Shown here in pieces: positions 12,767 through 25,289 of a stretch of 64,000 nt of DNA. The first letter of the stretch is position 1; each line of letters begins with the position of its first letter. This DNA comes from Desmodus rotundus (lineage: Eukaryota > Chordata > Mammalia > Chiroptera > Phyllostomidae), in assembly GCF_022682495.2 (NCBI RefSeq), contig NC_071389.1:99923951-99987950 (forward strand). Direction: 5' to 3'. Both the position numbers and the translations under genes were made by a program. Below the pieces are notes generated by a model. It searched no databases. It saw only the letters and a program-made list of their open reading frames with translations, and was not told where the DNA came from.

Positions 12767-13085
12767 TTTTCTCAGTGACTAGAGTTTGATAAATTGGTTT
12801 ATTTCCATTGCACAGAAATTTAATTTCATGACATGTGAAACTGAAACTATAAAGAGGCAGAAAGACATGATAGTCTGGAGACGAGTGAAATCCTGCATTT
12901 GTTTAACTTCACCCAAGCATTTAACACAGAAGGCAAAAATGATATAGTTCTTGATTTTTAATGAAAAATATTTAGTTTAAATTCAAATAGTTTTATAGTC
13001 TTTCTTAAAATGACTTTTTAAAAATTATAAAAATGAATAAAAGTTAGCTGGACAAGGAAATAAAGGGTGTTAAAATAAGTGATTA
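12767..13085. other. AT-rich spacer
   Basis: This is non-coding AT-rich sequence between the solo LTR and the L1 ORF1 fragment. I see no feature in it beyond the LTR target duplication at 12767-12772. Confidence 0.5.
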
Positions 13086-13672
13086 GACTAAGTACAATGG
13101 CCCAAATGAAAGAACAGACCAAAACGCCAGAAAAAGACCTAAGCAAAATGAAGATAGCCAACCTATTAGACGCAGGGTTCAAAACACTGAAGATGAGGAT
13201 GATTAGAGATCTCACTGAGTACAGAAAATATATAAGGGAAAAAAATTAAAGCTACATTAAGTGAAATAAAGAAAAGTCCACAGGGAACCAACAGTGAAGG
13301 GAAAGAAGCTGGGGTTCAAATAAACAATTTGTAGCATAAGGAAGAAATAACCAGTCAACCAGTAAAGAATGAAGAGACAATAATTTTAAACAATGAGGAG
13401 ATAATAAGAAGACTCTGGAACATCTCCAAACATACTAACATCCAAATCATAAGGATGTCAGAAGGAGGAGGGGAAGAGCAAGAAATTAAAAACTCATTTG
13501 AAAAAATAATGAAAGAAAACTCCCCTAATTTGGTGATGGAAATAGACATAAAGTCTAAGAAGGACAGAGAGCCCCAAACAAGTTGGAAGCAAAGAGGGCA
13601 ACACTAAGATACATCACAATTAAAATGCCAAAGGTTTAAGATAAAGAGAGAACCTTAAAAGAAGTAAAAGCA
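13086..13672 (+). pseudogene. L1/HAL1-type ORF1 fragment
   Basis: From an ATG at about 13112 the sequence follows the ORF1 of the older L1/HAL1-type family, matching 62840-63460 (for example the start atggcccaaatgaaagaacag-like region and the later cagaaggaggaggggaagagc segment). It has several stops and shifts. It ends abruptly at about 13672, where ORF2 of a different L1 begins. The join has the short microhomology cagaaat. ORF1 normally makes an RNA-binding trimeric chaperone. This copy is dead. Confidence 0.8.
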
Positions 13673-14633
13673 GAAATAAAAGGCATTCTTGTATACCAAC
13701 AACAATACTGCAGAAACAGAAATCAGGAAAAAAATCACATTTGATATAGCAACAAGAAAATAATGTCCTTGGAATAAACCTAACCAAGGAGGTAAAAGAC
13801 CTATACTCAGAAAACTACACAACACTGAAGAAAGAAATTAAGGAAGACACAAACAAATGGAAGCGTGTACCATGCTCATGGATTGGGAGAATTAACATCA
13901 TCAAAATGGCCATACTACCCTAAGCAATTTATAGATTCAATGCAATCCCTATTAGAGTACCCATGACATATTTCAAAGATATAGAAACACATTTCAGAAA
14001 TTTATATGAAACCATAAACAACCCCGAATAGCTGCAGCGATTTTGAGAAAGAAGAACAAAGCAGAAGGAATCACAATACCCGATATCAAACTGTATTACA
14101 AGGCCACGGTAATCAAAACAGCCTGGTACTGGCATAAAAACAGGCACATAGACCAATGGAACAGAACAGAGAGCCCAGAAATAAACCCAAGTCTCTATGG
14201 TGAATTAATATTTGACAAAGGAGGCAGGAGCATAAAATGGGGCAAAAAAAGCCTCTTCAACAAATGGTGTTCGGAGATCTGGACAGCTACGTGCAAAAAA
14301 ATGAAACTCGATCACCAACTTACGCCATATTCAAAAATAAATTCCAGATGGATAAAAGACTTAAATATAAGTTGTAACACCATAAAAGTCCTAGAGGAAA
14401 ACATTGGCAGGAAAATCTCAGACATTCCATGCAGCAACATCTTCAAAGATACATCCCCTAAAGCAAGGGACATAAAGGAAAGAATAAACAAATGGGACCT
14501 CATCAAAATAAAAAGCTTCTGCATGGCTAAAGAAAACAGCACCAAATTACAAAGAGAACCAACAGTATGGGAAAAGATATTTGCCAATGAAACCTCAAAC
14601 AAAGGCCTGATCTCCAAAATATATAAAGAACTC
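13673..14633 (+). mobile_element. Host L1, left part (ORF2), interrupted by a nested L1
   Basis: This is ORF2 sequence after the reverse transcriptase core, with a 221-codon open stretch at 14043-14708 that runs out into the nested element. The sequence stops at ...tataaagaactc (14633), exactly where the 5' UTR of the full-length L1 starts. It resumes at 21478 with aagaactcacagg. The two halves together make one 5'-truncated L1 in the same orientation as its insert. Confidence 0.92.
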
Positions 14634-16442
14634 GGGGAAGATGGCGGCGAGATAGGTGGGTGGGAGCGGAGTCCACTTCCCCTCAACGCCAGTGAAATAC
14701 CTAGCTGATCTGAGGAGCAGAGCGAACAGCCAACAGTATTCCAGAATATATGAGGATTGGAGACCAAAGATAGAGGACATTGAAAGATCAGACGTTAAGA
14801 AGAGTGCTTAAGGACGATAAGACCCCCAGGACCCACACGGGGACAAGGGACACTGAAGCCCCGGCCCGGGTGCAGGGTCTCCTGCAGGATTCTTGGGAGA
14901 GAGCCAGGCTGGGCTGTGTGAGCAGCCAGGTGCTTGTTTGGACCAGGGGGGCTTGAATAGGAAGAATTTCTCAAAAAGGAAAAGAAAATAGAGGCACAGA
15001 GTAGCTAGTTAGAGAACTCTCCACAGAAGCCCCTGCCTCTGGCGCCCCTCCCCCCTCAGCCCCTGGACTGTGAACTCGGAAAAGCAGCCCAGGCGCTCAC
15101 CTGAAGCCCAGCTGGCCGGCACTTAAATTAGCGGATTAGGGGCCCACACCTGAAACCCGGGGTGAGCGTGAGCCCTAATAAGCGGCCCAGCTGCCTGGGC
15201 ACCAGACCCAAAGTGCCCCAGTGGGTGCGTACCCCAATCAGTGGCCTGGGGCCCACACCTGAAACCCCGAGTGGGCGTGTGCCCTGATAAGCGCCAGGCT
15301 GCCTGGGAGCACAGACAAAAAGCTCCTGGGTGAGCAGGCAACCCGATCAGTGGCTGGATGCCCCCATGCACAGACCCAAACCAGGGGATTGACAACCAGC
15401 GGAAGTCCAAAGCTGAGATCAGCCACACAACCTGATCAATGGCCTGGCTGCCTGCAGGCGACCACAGCCAAAAGCACTGGTTCTGAAAAACTCCTACATA
15501 GCCCCTGCACACAGAACCCTGCAGGGCCTACTGGCTCTCTAGGAGGAAGGCAGAACGCCCAGCAGAGGGGAGCTGCAGGGCTAGGGGAGACTGCATTCCC
15601 AGGAAAGATTCCACCCAGTAGGGGGCGGAACTACCCCATAGCAGGACCCAGAGACCCTAGCATCTAAGACAGCAAAGAGCAAGAAGGTGGAATGTGAGTT
15701 GCCCCTAATGGGTACAACTCAAGGACAGCACAGCTGGTGAACTAAAGACCTAGTGCGGAGCAGAAGGACCCGGAGGAACTAGACTGAAGGCTGAACAACA
15801 GTGAAGAGTGTGGCTCAGGAAGGGAGGAAAGTGAAACCAATCCTTCCAACCACCGCCTCCCCTTCCACAGACAGGACAACCAGCAGAACTAACCTGAACA
15901 GTTTAAAGCCAGCAGAAGATCTTTTTTATTTTCTTTTTTCTTTTTCTTCCTTCTTTTTTCTTTCCTTCTTTCCCCCTGAATTCCTTCTTCCTTTCTGTCC
16001 GTTTTTCTTTTTTTATTCCTTCTTCCTTCCATCCTTTACCTTTTTTATTCCTTCTTCCTGCCTTCTTTTATTTATTGTGTTGTTTTAATTTTTGTTAAAA
16101 AATTCCTTCTTATCTTGCCTCCGATCTTTCTTTATTCCTACTCCCTTCCTTCCTTTCCTTTTCTATTCGATTTTTCCCTCCTTCCGTTCTTTCTTTTTTC
16201 TATGGCCCCCATTGCTCTTTTTCCCACAGGTGAGACAAGCAACCCTGGAGTGCTGAAAAAACCAGAGTAAGACTGTGTTACACCCATAAACATCAGCTCA
16301 AGACCAGTGAGCACAGGAGATTAAGGAGACAGCACCACTGAAACCCATTGGCATTCTACCATAGAAGTTCATACCATAAACCCAGGGAATCAGAATAGAT
16401 CAATTTAAGAAGCAGAGGCTAACAAGAAGAGTCTCACAAACA
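14634..16442 (+). promoter_or_regulatory. L1 5' UTR with YY1-like motif, 109-bp repeats and pyrimidine tract
   Basis: The first bases read ggggaagatggcggcgag. AAGATGGCGG is close to the YY1 site that positions transcription in L1 5' UTRs. A GC-rich block holds two imperfect tandem units of 109 bp (15139-15247 and 15248-15356), each starting ggggcccacacctgaaac. A long C/T tract occupies about 15920-16230. Promoter activity is known for L1 5' UTRs as a class and is inferred here. Confidence 0.6.
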
Positions 16443-17350
16443 ATGGGAAGACAAAGAAACAATTCCCAAATGAAAGGAAAGGAGGAAGACTCAGAAAGAA
16501 TGCTAACTGAAAAAGAGGCAAGTCAACTATCAGATACTGAGTTCAAAGCAATGGTCATCAGGAAGCTCACTGAGCTCTCTGAGCTCAAAGAGAACTACCA
16601 GAAACAACAGGGAAACTACAATGAACTCACTGCAAACTATATCAACATGAAAAAGGAAATAGAAACTATCAACAAGGGCCAAGAGGAAATGAAGAATACA
16701 ATTTCTGAATTGAAGACCACAGTAGAAGGAATGAAAAGCAGACTTGATGAAGCAGAGGATCAGATCAGCGAGCTGGAGGACAAAGTAGAAAAAAACACCC
16801 AGAAAGGGCAAGAAAAGGAAAAGAGGCTCAGAAAGAATGAAGAGGCAATAAGGGAAATGCAGGACAACATAAAACGTAACAATATCCGTATAATCGGAAT
16901 ACCAGAAGGAGAAGAAGAAGAGCAAGGGATAGAAAACCTGTTTGAAAAAGTAATGATGGAAAATTTCCCTAATCTGAGGAGAGAAAAAGTCACCCAAATC
17001 CAGGAAACACAGAGAGTCCCACTGCAAGACACATCATAATTAAAATGGCAAATTTCCAAGACAAAGAGAGGATTTTAAAGGCAGCAAGGGAGAAAAAGGA
17101 AGTAACATACAAGGGAGCCCCAATAAGGAAAACAACCTATTTCTCAATGGAAACGCTCCAAGCCAGAAGACAATGGCAAAAAATATTCCAAGTAATGAGA
17201 ACCAGAGGCCTGAAACCAAGACTACTTTACCAGGGAAGGCTCTCAATCAAGATAGAAGGCCAAATAAAGAGTTTCCCAGACAAAAGAAGTCTAAAAGAAT
17301 ACACTTCCACCAAACCAGCTCTGCAAGAGATGCTAAAAGGACTGCTTTAA
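16443..17350 (+). pseudogene. L1 ORF1 (RNA-binding chaperone), frameshifted
   Basis: The frame starts with MGRQRN and contains a long coiled coil (about residues 45-130, rich in E, K and L), then the RRM-like region with NNIRIIGIPEGEEE and the C-terminal domain. The frame breaks near 17027 because 25 bp present in the related copy at 54100-54125 are missing. The deletion lies between two CCCA repeats. The rest of the protein continues in another frame from 17045 to the stop at 17348-17350. Without the break the product would be about 310 residues, normal for mammalian ORF1. Confidence 0.92.
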
Positions 17351-17402
17351 AGAAAGGAAGGAAAAGAGAAAGAGAGAGGAACACAGGTAAGAAAAAATGT
17401 CA

Positions 17403-20400
17403 ATGAATAACTACCTATCGATAATAACCTTAAAAGTAAATGGATTACATGCTTCAATCAAAAGACATAGAATAGCTGAATGGATAAGAAAACATGACCC
17501 ACAGATATGCTGCCTACAAGAGACCCATCTCAGGACAAAAGACTTACCCAGACTGAAAGTGAAGGGCTAGAAATAAATTTTCCAAGAAAATGGACAGGAA
17601 AAAAAAGCAGGGGTAGCAATACTCATATCAGACAAAATAGACTTCCAAAGAAGGGCCATAAAGAGAGACTCAGAAGGTCACTTCATAATACTCAAAGGCA
17701 GAATCCACCAAGAAGACCTAAACATTTTAAATATATATGCACCCAACATAGGAGAACCCAATTACATAAAGAAAATCTTGGAGGATTTCAAGAAAGATAT
17801 TGACAGCAACACAATTATAGTAGGGGACTTTAACACCCCACTAACAAAAATAGATAAGTCTTCCAAACAAAATATCAACAAAGATATTATGTCACTTAAC
17901 AATACCCCAGAGGAAATGGACTTAACTGATATATATAGAGCTTTTCATCCCAAAGAAGAAAAATACACATTCTTTTCAAGTGTCAATGGAAATTTTTCAA
18001 AGATAGACCACATGATAGGACACAAAGCAAGCCTCAACAAATTCAAGAAAATTGAAATCATATCAAGCATTTTCTTTGACCATAAGGGACTGAAACTAGA
18101 AACCACCCCCAAAGGAAAAAACCCAAAACACTCAAAATCATGGAGACTGAATAGCATGCTATTAAACAATGAATGGGTCAAGAACGAGATTAGGGAAGAA
18201 ATCAAAAACATTCTGGAAACAAATTAAAATGAACTAACAACAACCCAAAACCTATGGGACACAGCAAAGGCAGTCCTGAGAGGGAAGTTCATAGCAATAC
18301 AAGCCTACTGTAAGAACATAGAAACATTTCTAACAAACAACCTAACCCTACGCCTACAAGAACTGGAGGAACAACAACAAAGACAGCCCAGAGCAAGCAG
18401 AAGGAAGGAAATAACCCATATCAGAGCAGAGTTAAATGACATAGAGACTAAAAGCACAATTGTAAGGATCAATGGATCCAGGAGCTGGTTCTTTGAAAAG
18501 ATAAAAAAAATCGACAAGCATTTAAGTAGGCTCATCAAGAAGAAAAGAGAGAGGATCCAAATAAACACAATTAAAAATGAAAGAGGAGACTTTACAAATG
18601 ATACCACAGAAATACAAAGGATGGTAAGAAATTATTACTAAGAACTGTATGCCAAGAAATTTGAAAAACTAGATGAAATGGACACATTTCTAGAAATATA
18701 TAATCTTCCAAAACTGAATGAAGAAGAAGCAGAAAACCTGAACAGACCAATAACAGCAGATCAAATTGAAGCAGTCATGAAAAAACTCCCAACACAGGAA
18801 AGCCATGGACCAGATGGTTTCACAGGAGAATTCTACAAAGCATTTAAGGAAGAGCTAACCCCTATCCTTCACAGAATATTCAAAAAATTCCAAACTGATG
18901 GAAGACTCCCAAACTCTTTTTATGAAGCCAGCATCATACTAATCTCAAAACCAGATAAAGACACAATGAAGAGAGAAAACTTCAGGCCAATATCGCTGAT
19001 GAACATAGATGCTAAAATTCTCAACAAAATATTAGCGAACTGCATCCAACAATACATTATAAAGATCATCCACCATGACCAAGTAGGATTCATCCCAGGG
19101 ATGCAAGGATGGTAAAATATTTGCAAATCAATAAACATAATAGATCACATCAATAATTGCAAAGACAAAAATCACATGATCATATCATTAGATTCAGAAA
19201 AAGCATTTGATAAGATACAGCACCCAGTTCTGATAAAAACATTTAGCAAAGTGGGAATAAAGGGAACATTCCTCAATATAATAAAGGCCATATATGAGAG
19301 ACCTACAGCCAACATCATACTCAATGGACAAAAACTTAGAGCTTTCCCACTAAGATAAGGAACAAGACAAGGAGGCGCTCTCTCACCACTCCTATTCAAC
19401 ATAGTACTGGAAGTCCTAGCCACAGCAATCAGACAAGAAAAAGCAATAAAAGGCATTCAAATTGGAAAGGAGGAAATGAAACGGTCACTCTTTGCAGATG
19501 ACATGATATTGTACATGGAAAATCCTGTAGACTCCAGCTTAAAACTCCTTGACCTAATAAATGAATTTGGGAAAACAGCTGGATACAAAGTCCATACTCA
19601 GAAATCAAAGGCATTCCTGTATACCAGCAATGAAAGTGCAGAAACAGAAATCAGTGAAAAATCCCATTTGATACAGCAACAAGAAAAATGAAGTACCTAG
19701 GAATCAACCTAACCAAGGAGGTAAGACACCTGTACTCAGAAAACTACACAACACTGAAGAAAGAAATTAAGGAAGACACAAACAAATGGAAGCATGTACC
19801 ATGCTCATGGATTGGAAGAACTAACATAATCAAAATGGCCATACTATCCAAAGCAATTTATAGATTCAATGCAGCCCCCATTAGAGTACCCATGACATGT
19901 TTCACAGATATAGAACAAATATTTCAGGAATTCATAAGGAACCATAAACCACGCCGAATATCTGCAGCAATTTTGAGAAAGAAGAACAAAGCAGGAGGGA
20001 TCACAATACCTGATATCAAACTGTATTACATGGCCACGGTAATCTAAACAGCCTGGTACTGGCATGAATACAGGCACATAGACCAATGGAAAAGAACAGA
20101 GATCCCAGAAATAACCTCAAGTTTATACGGTCAATTAATATTTGACACAGGAGGCAGAAGCATAAAATGGAGCAAAAACAGCCTCTTCAACAGATGGTGT
20201 TGGGAGATCTGGACAGCTACGTGCAAAAAAATGAAACTCGAACACCAACTTACGCCATACACGAAAATAAACTCAAGACGGATAAAAGACTTAAATATCA
20301 GTTGTAACACCATAAAAGTCCTCGAGGAAAACATTGGCAGGAAAATCTCCGACGCAGCAACATCCTCACAGACCCATTCCCTAAAGTAAGGGACATAAAA

Positions 20401-21180
20401 AAAAGAATAAACAAATGGGAGCTCATCAAAATAAAAAGCTTTTGCATGGCTAAAGAAAACAGCACCAAATTACAAAGAGAACCAACAGTATGGGAAAACA
20501 TATTTGCTAATGATACCTTAGACAAGGGCCTGATCTCCAAAATATATAAAGAACTCACAGGACTCCACTCAAGGAATACAAACATCCCAATTAAAAAATG
20601 GGCAAAGGACTTGAACAGACACTTCTCCAAGGAAGACATACAGAGGGCCCAGAGACATATGAAAAGATGCTCAATATCACTAGCCACCAGAGAGATGCAA
20701 ATTAATACCACAATGAGGTATCATCTCACACCAGTCAGAGTAGCCAACATAAACAAATCCACAAACAAATGTTGGAGAGGATGCAGAGAAAAGGGAACCC
20801 TAGTGCACTGTTGGTGGGAATGCAGACTGGTGAGGCCACTGTGGAAAACAATATGGAATTTTCTCAGAAAACTACAAATGGAACTGCCCTTTGACCCAGC
20901 AATTCCGCTGCTGGGATTATACCCTAAGAACCCTGAAACACCAATCCAGAATAACCTGTGCATCCCAACTTTCATAGCAGCACAATTTACAATACCCAAG
21001 TATTGGAAGCAACCGAAGTGCCCATCAGCAAACGAGTGGATCCAAAATCTATCGTATATTTACACAATGGAATTCTACGTAGCAGAGAGAAAGAAGGAGC
21101 TTATACCCTTTGCAACAGCATGGATGACACTGGAGAGCATTATGCTAAGTGAAATAAGCCAGGTGGTGAGGGACAAATAG
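17403..21180 (+). pseudogene. L1 ORF2 (endonuclease-reverse transcriptase), multiply broken
   Basis: The ATG at 17403 begins MNNYLSIITL, as expected for the L1 endonuclease. A stop at 17568 follows after 55 codons (Trp to stop). Further stops and shifts follow, for example TAA at 18225. The endonuclease motif GDFN is kept near 17825, but the SDH triad region reads FDH near 18075. The polymerase motif FADD is intact at 19491-19502. The C-terminal Cys/His motif (CX3CX7HX4C) is present near 20770-20825. The final stop at 21178 is early by about 10 codons relative to the copy at 40761. Confidence 0.93.
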
Positions 21181-21477
21181 CATATGATCTCACCTTTAAC
21201 TGGAACATAATAAATAGAAGAAAAAAGGAAACAAAATATAACCAGAGACATTGAAGTTAAGAACAATCTAACAATTTCCAGGGGGGCAGTGGTAAGAGGG
21301 GATTACAGGAACTACTATAAAGGACACATGGACAAAACCAAGGGGGAGGGTGGCGGGGGGGAGGGAGGTGGGTTCAGCTGTGGTTGGGTGCAGGGATGGG
21401 GAGAAAAGGCATACATCTGAAATTGAATAACATAAAAAATTAAAAAAAAAAGAAGTTCAAAAAAAAAAAAGAAAAAT

Positions 21478-22395
21478 AAGAACTCACAGGACTGCACTCC
21501 AGGAAGACAAACAACCCAATTAAAAAATGGGCAAAGGACTTGAACTGACACTTCTCTAAATAGAACATACAGAGTGCCCAGAGACATATGGAAAGATGCT
21601 CAGCATCACTAGCCATCAGAGAGATGCAAATTAAAACCACAATGAGGTAACATCTCACACCAGTCAGAGTGGGCAACTAAAAGACATCAACAAACAAAGG
21701 TTTGAGAGGATGTGGAATAAAGGGAACCCTAGTACATTGTTGGTGGGAATGCAGACTGGTGAGGCCACTTTGGAAAACAGTATGAAATATCCTCAGGAAA
21801 CTATTGCCCTTTGACTCAGCAATTCTGCTGGTGGGATTATATCCTAAGAACCCTGGAACACCATTCCAAAAGAACCTACGTATCCCAATGTTCATAGCAG
21901 CACCATTTACATTAGCCAAGTACTGGAAGCAACCTAAGTGCCCATCAGCAAATGAATGGGTCAAAAAATTATGGTTCATTTACACAATGGAATTCTACCC
22001 AGCAGAGAGAAAGAAAGAGCTTATACCCTTTGCAACAGCATGGATGGAAGTGGAGAGGTTCATGCTAAGTGAAATAAGCCAGGTCGTGAGGGAGAAATAC
22101 CATATGATCTCAGGTTTAACTGGAACATAATCAACAAAAGAAAAAAGCAAACAAAATATAACCAGAGATATTGAAATTAAGAACATTGTAACAATATCCA
22201 GAGGGGAGTGGGGCGGGGACAGTGGGGAGAGGGGTCCACCGGAGCTACTGTAAAGGACACAAGGACAAAATCAAGGGGATGGTAGAGGTGGGGGAGGGAA
22301 GTGGGATTGGCTGGGGTGGGGTGGAGGGATGGGGAGAAAAGGCAGACAATTGTAACTGAATAAAAATAGATAAATATATTTAAAAAAAGAAAATG
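21478..22395 (+). mobile_element. Host L1, right part (ORF2 C-terminus and 3' UTR)
   Basis: The sequence picks up ORF2 at aagaactcacagg, directly after the tail of the nested L1. It continues through the Cys-rich C-terminus and a G-rich 3' UTR (22180-22345) to an A-rich tail at about 22360-22395. The ORF2 frame is broken by small deletions near 21800. With 13673-14633 it forms one L1 insertion. Confidence 0.93.
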
Positions 22396-22667
22396 GAACT
22401 TGATTTTGTATTTTAAAAAGAAAATAATGAAATTAAATCAGAGATTGAAAATATGGATAATTGTCAGAGCCACATGAGATACTGTTCCAGAAAGAGAAAA
22501 AGGAGAGAATAAGAGAAAAACAATTTTTGTTGTGATAACTACTGAGAGTATTCCAAAGTTATAAACAACATCAATTTATTGTGTGAAGGAGATTAGGGAA
22601 CACACAAAGAGTAAATACAAGAAAGGCACATAGAGGAACATCTCAGGAAAGTTGCTGAAAATGAAAG

Positions 22668-22850
22668 AGAGAGGAAGAGAAGAGAAGAGAAGAGAAGGAA
22701 AAGATAAGAGAAGATAGATAGGAGAAGGGAAGGGAAGGGAAGAGAAGAGTAGAGAAGAGAGAGAAGAGAAGAGAAGAGAAGAGAAGAGAAGAGAAGAGAA
22801 GAGAAGAGAAGAGAAGAGGAGAGGAGAGAAGAGGAGAGGAGAGAAATCTT
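22668..22850. repeat. (GAGAA)n purine-rich microsatellite
   Basis: The sequence is a run of gaagagaagagaa pentamers with a few variant units, uninterrupted for about 60 bp near 22755-22815. All bases on the plus strand are purines over most of its length, so a triplex (H-DNA) structure is possible. Confidence 0.93.
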
Positions 22851-22859
22851 TAAGGGAAC

Positions 22860-23254
22860 CAGAAAAAATATATTTGCTTCTTTAATGAACCAAATAATAA
22901 CATCACAACTTCTCTTTCAACATTTTAAAAACAGCCAGTATGGTTAAGTATTGAAATAAAATAATTATATATATATAATTTCATAGCCATCAAAATATCT
23001 TTAAAAAATGGAGACAAAGTGAAAAATATTTTTAGACAAACCAAAATAGAGGGACTCACTACACCTGCATTATAATGTTAAAATAAATCCTTCAGGAAGA
23101 AGAAAAATTGCCCCAAGTGAAAATATGGAAATGCTATAGCAAGTAAAGACTAATGGACAGAGTAAATATGTGGACAAATGTAAATATATATCCCACAAAA
23201 CAATAATTAAACAATATTGCCTTCTGTGGTTTCAACAAATAGAAGTCAAAATTT
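22860..23254 (+). mobile_element. Ancient L1 (L1M-like), ORF1 C-terminus and intergenic piece
   Basis: Decayed sequence resembles the end of an old L1 ORF1 (ttttagacaaaccaaaatagaggga...ctaca-type region, then the run to the ORF1-ORF2 gap). Matching ORF2 pieces follow at 25290-26356, 26450-26800, 29220-29640 and 29700-30130 in the right order. The whole set is best read as one old plus-strand L1 broken by later insertions. It has no open frame. Confidence 0.55.
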
Positions 23255-25275
23255 GCCTGTGAAGCCATCTGGTCCTGGGCTTTTTGTGTGTTGGTATTTT
23301 TTTTTTATTACTGCTTCAATTTTGGTAGTTACTATTGGACTATTCAGGTTTTCTGCTTCTTCCTGATTCATTTTTGGAAGATTGCACATTTCTAGAAATT
23401 TATCCATTTTGCCCAGAATGTCCAGTTTCTTGGCATATAGCTGTTCATAGTAATTTCTTACAATCCTTTGTATTTCTGTGGTATCAGATGCTACTTCTCT
23501 TTCATTTCCGATTTTATTTCTTTGGGTTCTCTTTTTTTCTTGATGAGTCTGGTTGACAGTTTGTCAATTTTGTTTATTTTTTCATAGAAATAATTCCTGG
23601 ATTCATTGATCCTTTGAATTGTTTTTTTTAGTTTCTATGTCATTTAATTCTGCTGTGATTATTTCCTTCCTTCTGCTTGCTCTGGGCTTTGCTTCTTGTT
23701 GTTCCTCTAGATCTTTTTGATGTAGGGTCAGGTTTGTTTATTTGAGATGTTTCTATCTTCTTTAAGTAGGCCTGCATTGGTGTGTACTTCCCTCTCATGA
23801 CTGCCTTTACTGTGTCCCACAGCTTTTGGGTTGTTGTGTGTGCATTTTCATTTGTTTCCAGATACTTTTTTATTTTTATTTTGATCTTCTGGTTAATATA
23901 TTCATTATTTAATAACATGTTATTCAGCCTCCATGTATTTCAATGTTTTTGAATTATTTTCTTGAGGTTGCTTTCTAGTTTCAAGCCATTGTGATCCAAG
24001 AGGATACCTGGTATGGTTTTAATTTCCTTGAATTTGTTATAGCTTGTTTTGTGTCTTACCATGTAGTCTACTTTTAGAATGATCCATTTGCATTTCAGAA
24101 GAATGTGTATTTTGCTTCTTGGGGTTAAATGTTCTATAAATATCAGTTAATTACATTTGATCTAGTGTCATTCAATCCTGCAGTATTTTTATTGATTTTG
24201 TGTTTGGAAGATCTATCCATTGTTGACAGTGGTGAGTTAAAATCCTTTATAAAGACTGTATTGCTGTCTTTATCTTTCTTGAAGTCCTCCAAACTTTTCT
24301 TTATATATTTAGGTGCAACTACATATGTTTCCAAGTATTATATCATCTTGTTGGACCTTTAATTATTACATAGTAACCCTCTTTGTCTTTTGTTACAGCT
24401 TTTATTTAGAAGTCTATTTTGTCTGATACAAGTATTTCTACCTCAGATTTTTTTTCATGTCCATCTGCATGGAATATGTTTTCCATGCCCTAACACCTAT
24501 CGCTCTCAAACTATTCCAAAAAATTCAAGAAGAGGGAAGACCACCAAACTCTTTTTACAAGGTCAGTATTGTACTAATCCAAAGGCCAGGTAAAAACAAG
24601 ACAAAAAAAGAAAATCACAAGCCAGTATCTTTGATGAACATAGATGCTAAAATCCTCAACAAAATGCTAGCAAATTTGATACAACAATACATTAAAAAAA
24701 ACACACCATGATCAAGTCAAATTTATTCTAGGGATGCAATAATGGAACAATATTCACAAATAAATAAATACTATACACCACATAAACTAAATGAAAGACA
24801 AAAATCATATGATCATATCAATAGATGCAGAAAAAGCACTTGATAAAATCCAGCACCCATTTGTGATAAAAGCATTTAGCAAAGTGGGAATAGAGGGCGC
24901 ATACCTCAATATAATTAAGGCCACATATAAAAAACCCACTGCCAACATCATACTCAATGGTTAAAAACTAAAATTGTTTCCCTTAAGATCAGGAACAAGA
25001 CAAGGCTGTCCACTTTCACCACTCTTATTCAACATAATACTTGAGGTCGTAGACAGAGTGATCATACAGGAGGAAATGAAAGGCATCCAAATTGGAAAGG
25101 AGGAGGTAAAACTGTTATTATTTGCAGACAACATGATAGGAAACCCTATAGTTTCCACCAAAAACTACTCAACTTAATAAGTGAATTTGGCAAAGTAGCA
25201 GATACAAAGTCAATATTCACAAGTTGATGGCATTTTTGTACACCAACAATGAACTATCAGAAAGAGAAATTGGTC
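23255..25275. mobile_element. L1 with 5' inversion (twin priming)
   Basis: The left part (23255-24487) is ORF2 on the minus strand, running from the endonuclease region down to the segment GPDGFTGKF. The right part (24488-25275) is ORF2 on the plus strand and begins with LTPIALKLF, only about 20-25 nt further along the protein. The two arms do not overlap, which fits one L1 copy whose 5' part was inverted during insertion. The plus arm shows RT features (FADN in place of FADD near 25125) and ends before the C-terminus, so the 3' end was lost. No A-tail or clear target duplication is visible. Confidence 0.82.
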
Positions 25276-25289
25276 AAGGAAGCAGAAAA

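Larger units (their letters stand above)
14634..21477 (+). mobile_element. Full-length L1 (6.8 kb) nested in another L1
   Basis: The element has every L1 part in order: 5' UTR (14634-16442), ORF1 (16443-17350), ORF2 (17403-21180), 3' UTR and an interrupted A-tail (21432-21477). The 8-bp direct repeat AAGAACTC at 14626-14633 and 21478-21485 marks the target-site duplication, and the flanks join to restore uninterrupted ORF2 of the host L1. Both ORFs carry inactivating changes, so the element is a complete but dead copy. Sequence type matches the copies at 40050-41022 and 48477-58595, suggesting a relatively young subfamily. Confidence 0.95.

Noticed and set aside
15920..16230. Pyrimidine tract as an independent microsatellite or origin
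   Set aside because: Equivalent tracts occur at the same place in other L1 5' UTRs (43060-43600 and 52063-52200), so it is part of the element.
16443..21180. Active L1 element
   Set aside because: ORF1 is frameshifted and ORF2 has a stop after 55 codons and several more. It cannot supply its own proteins.
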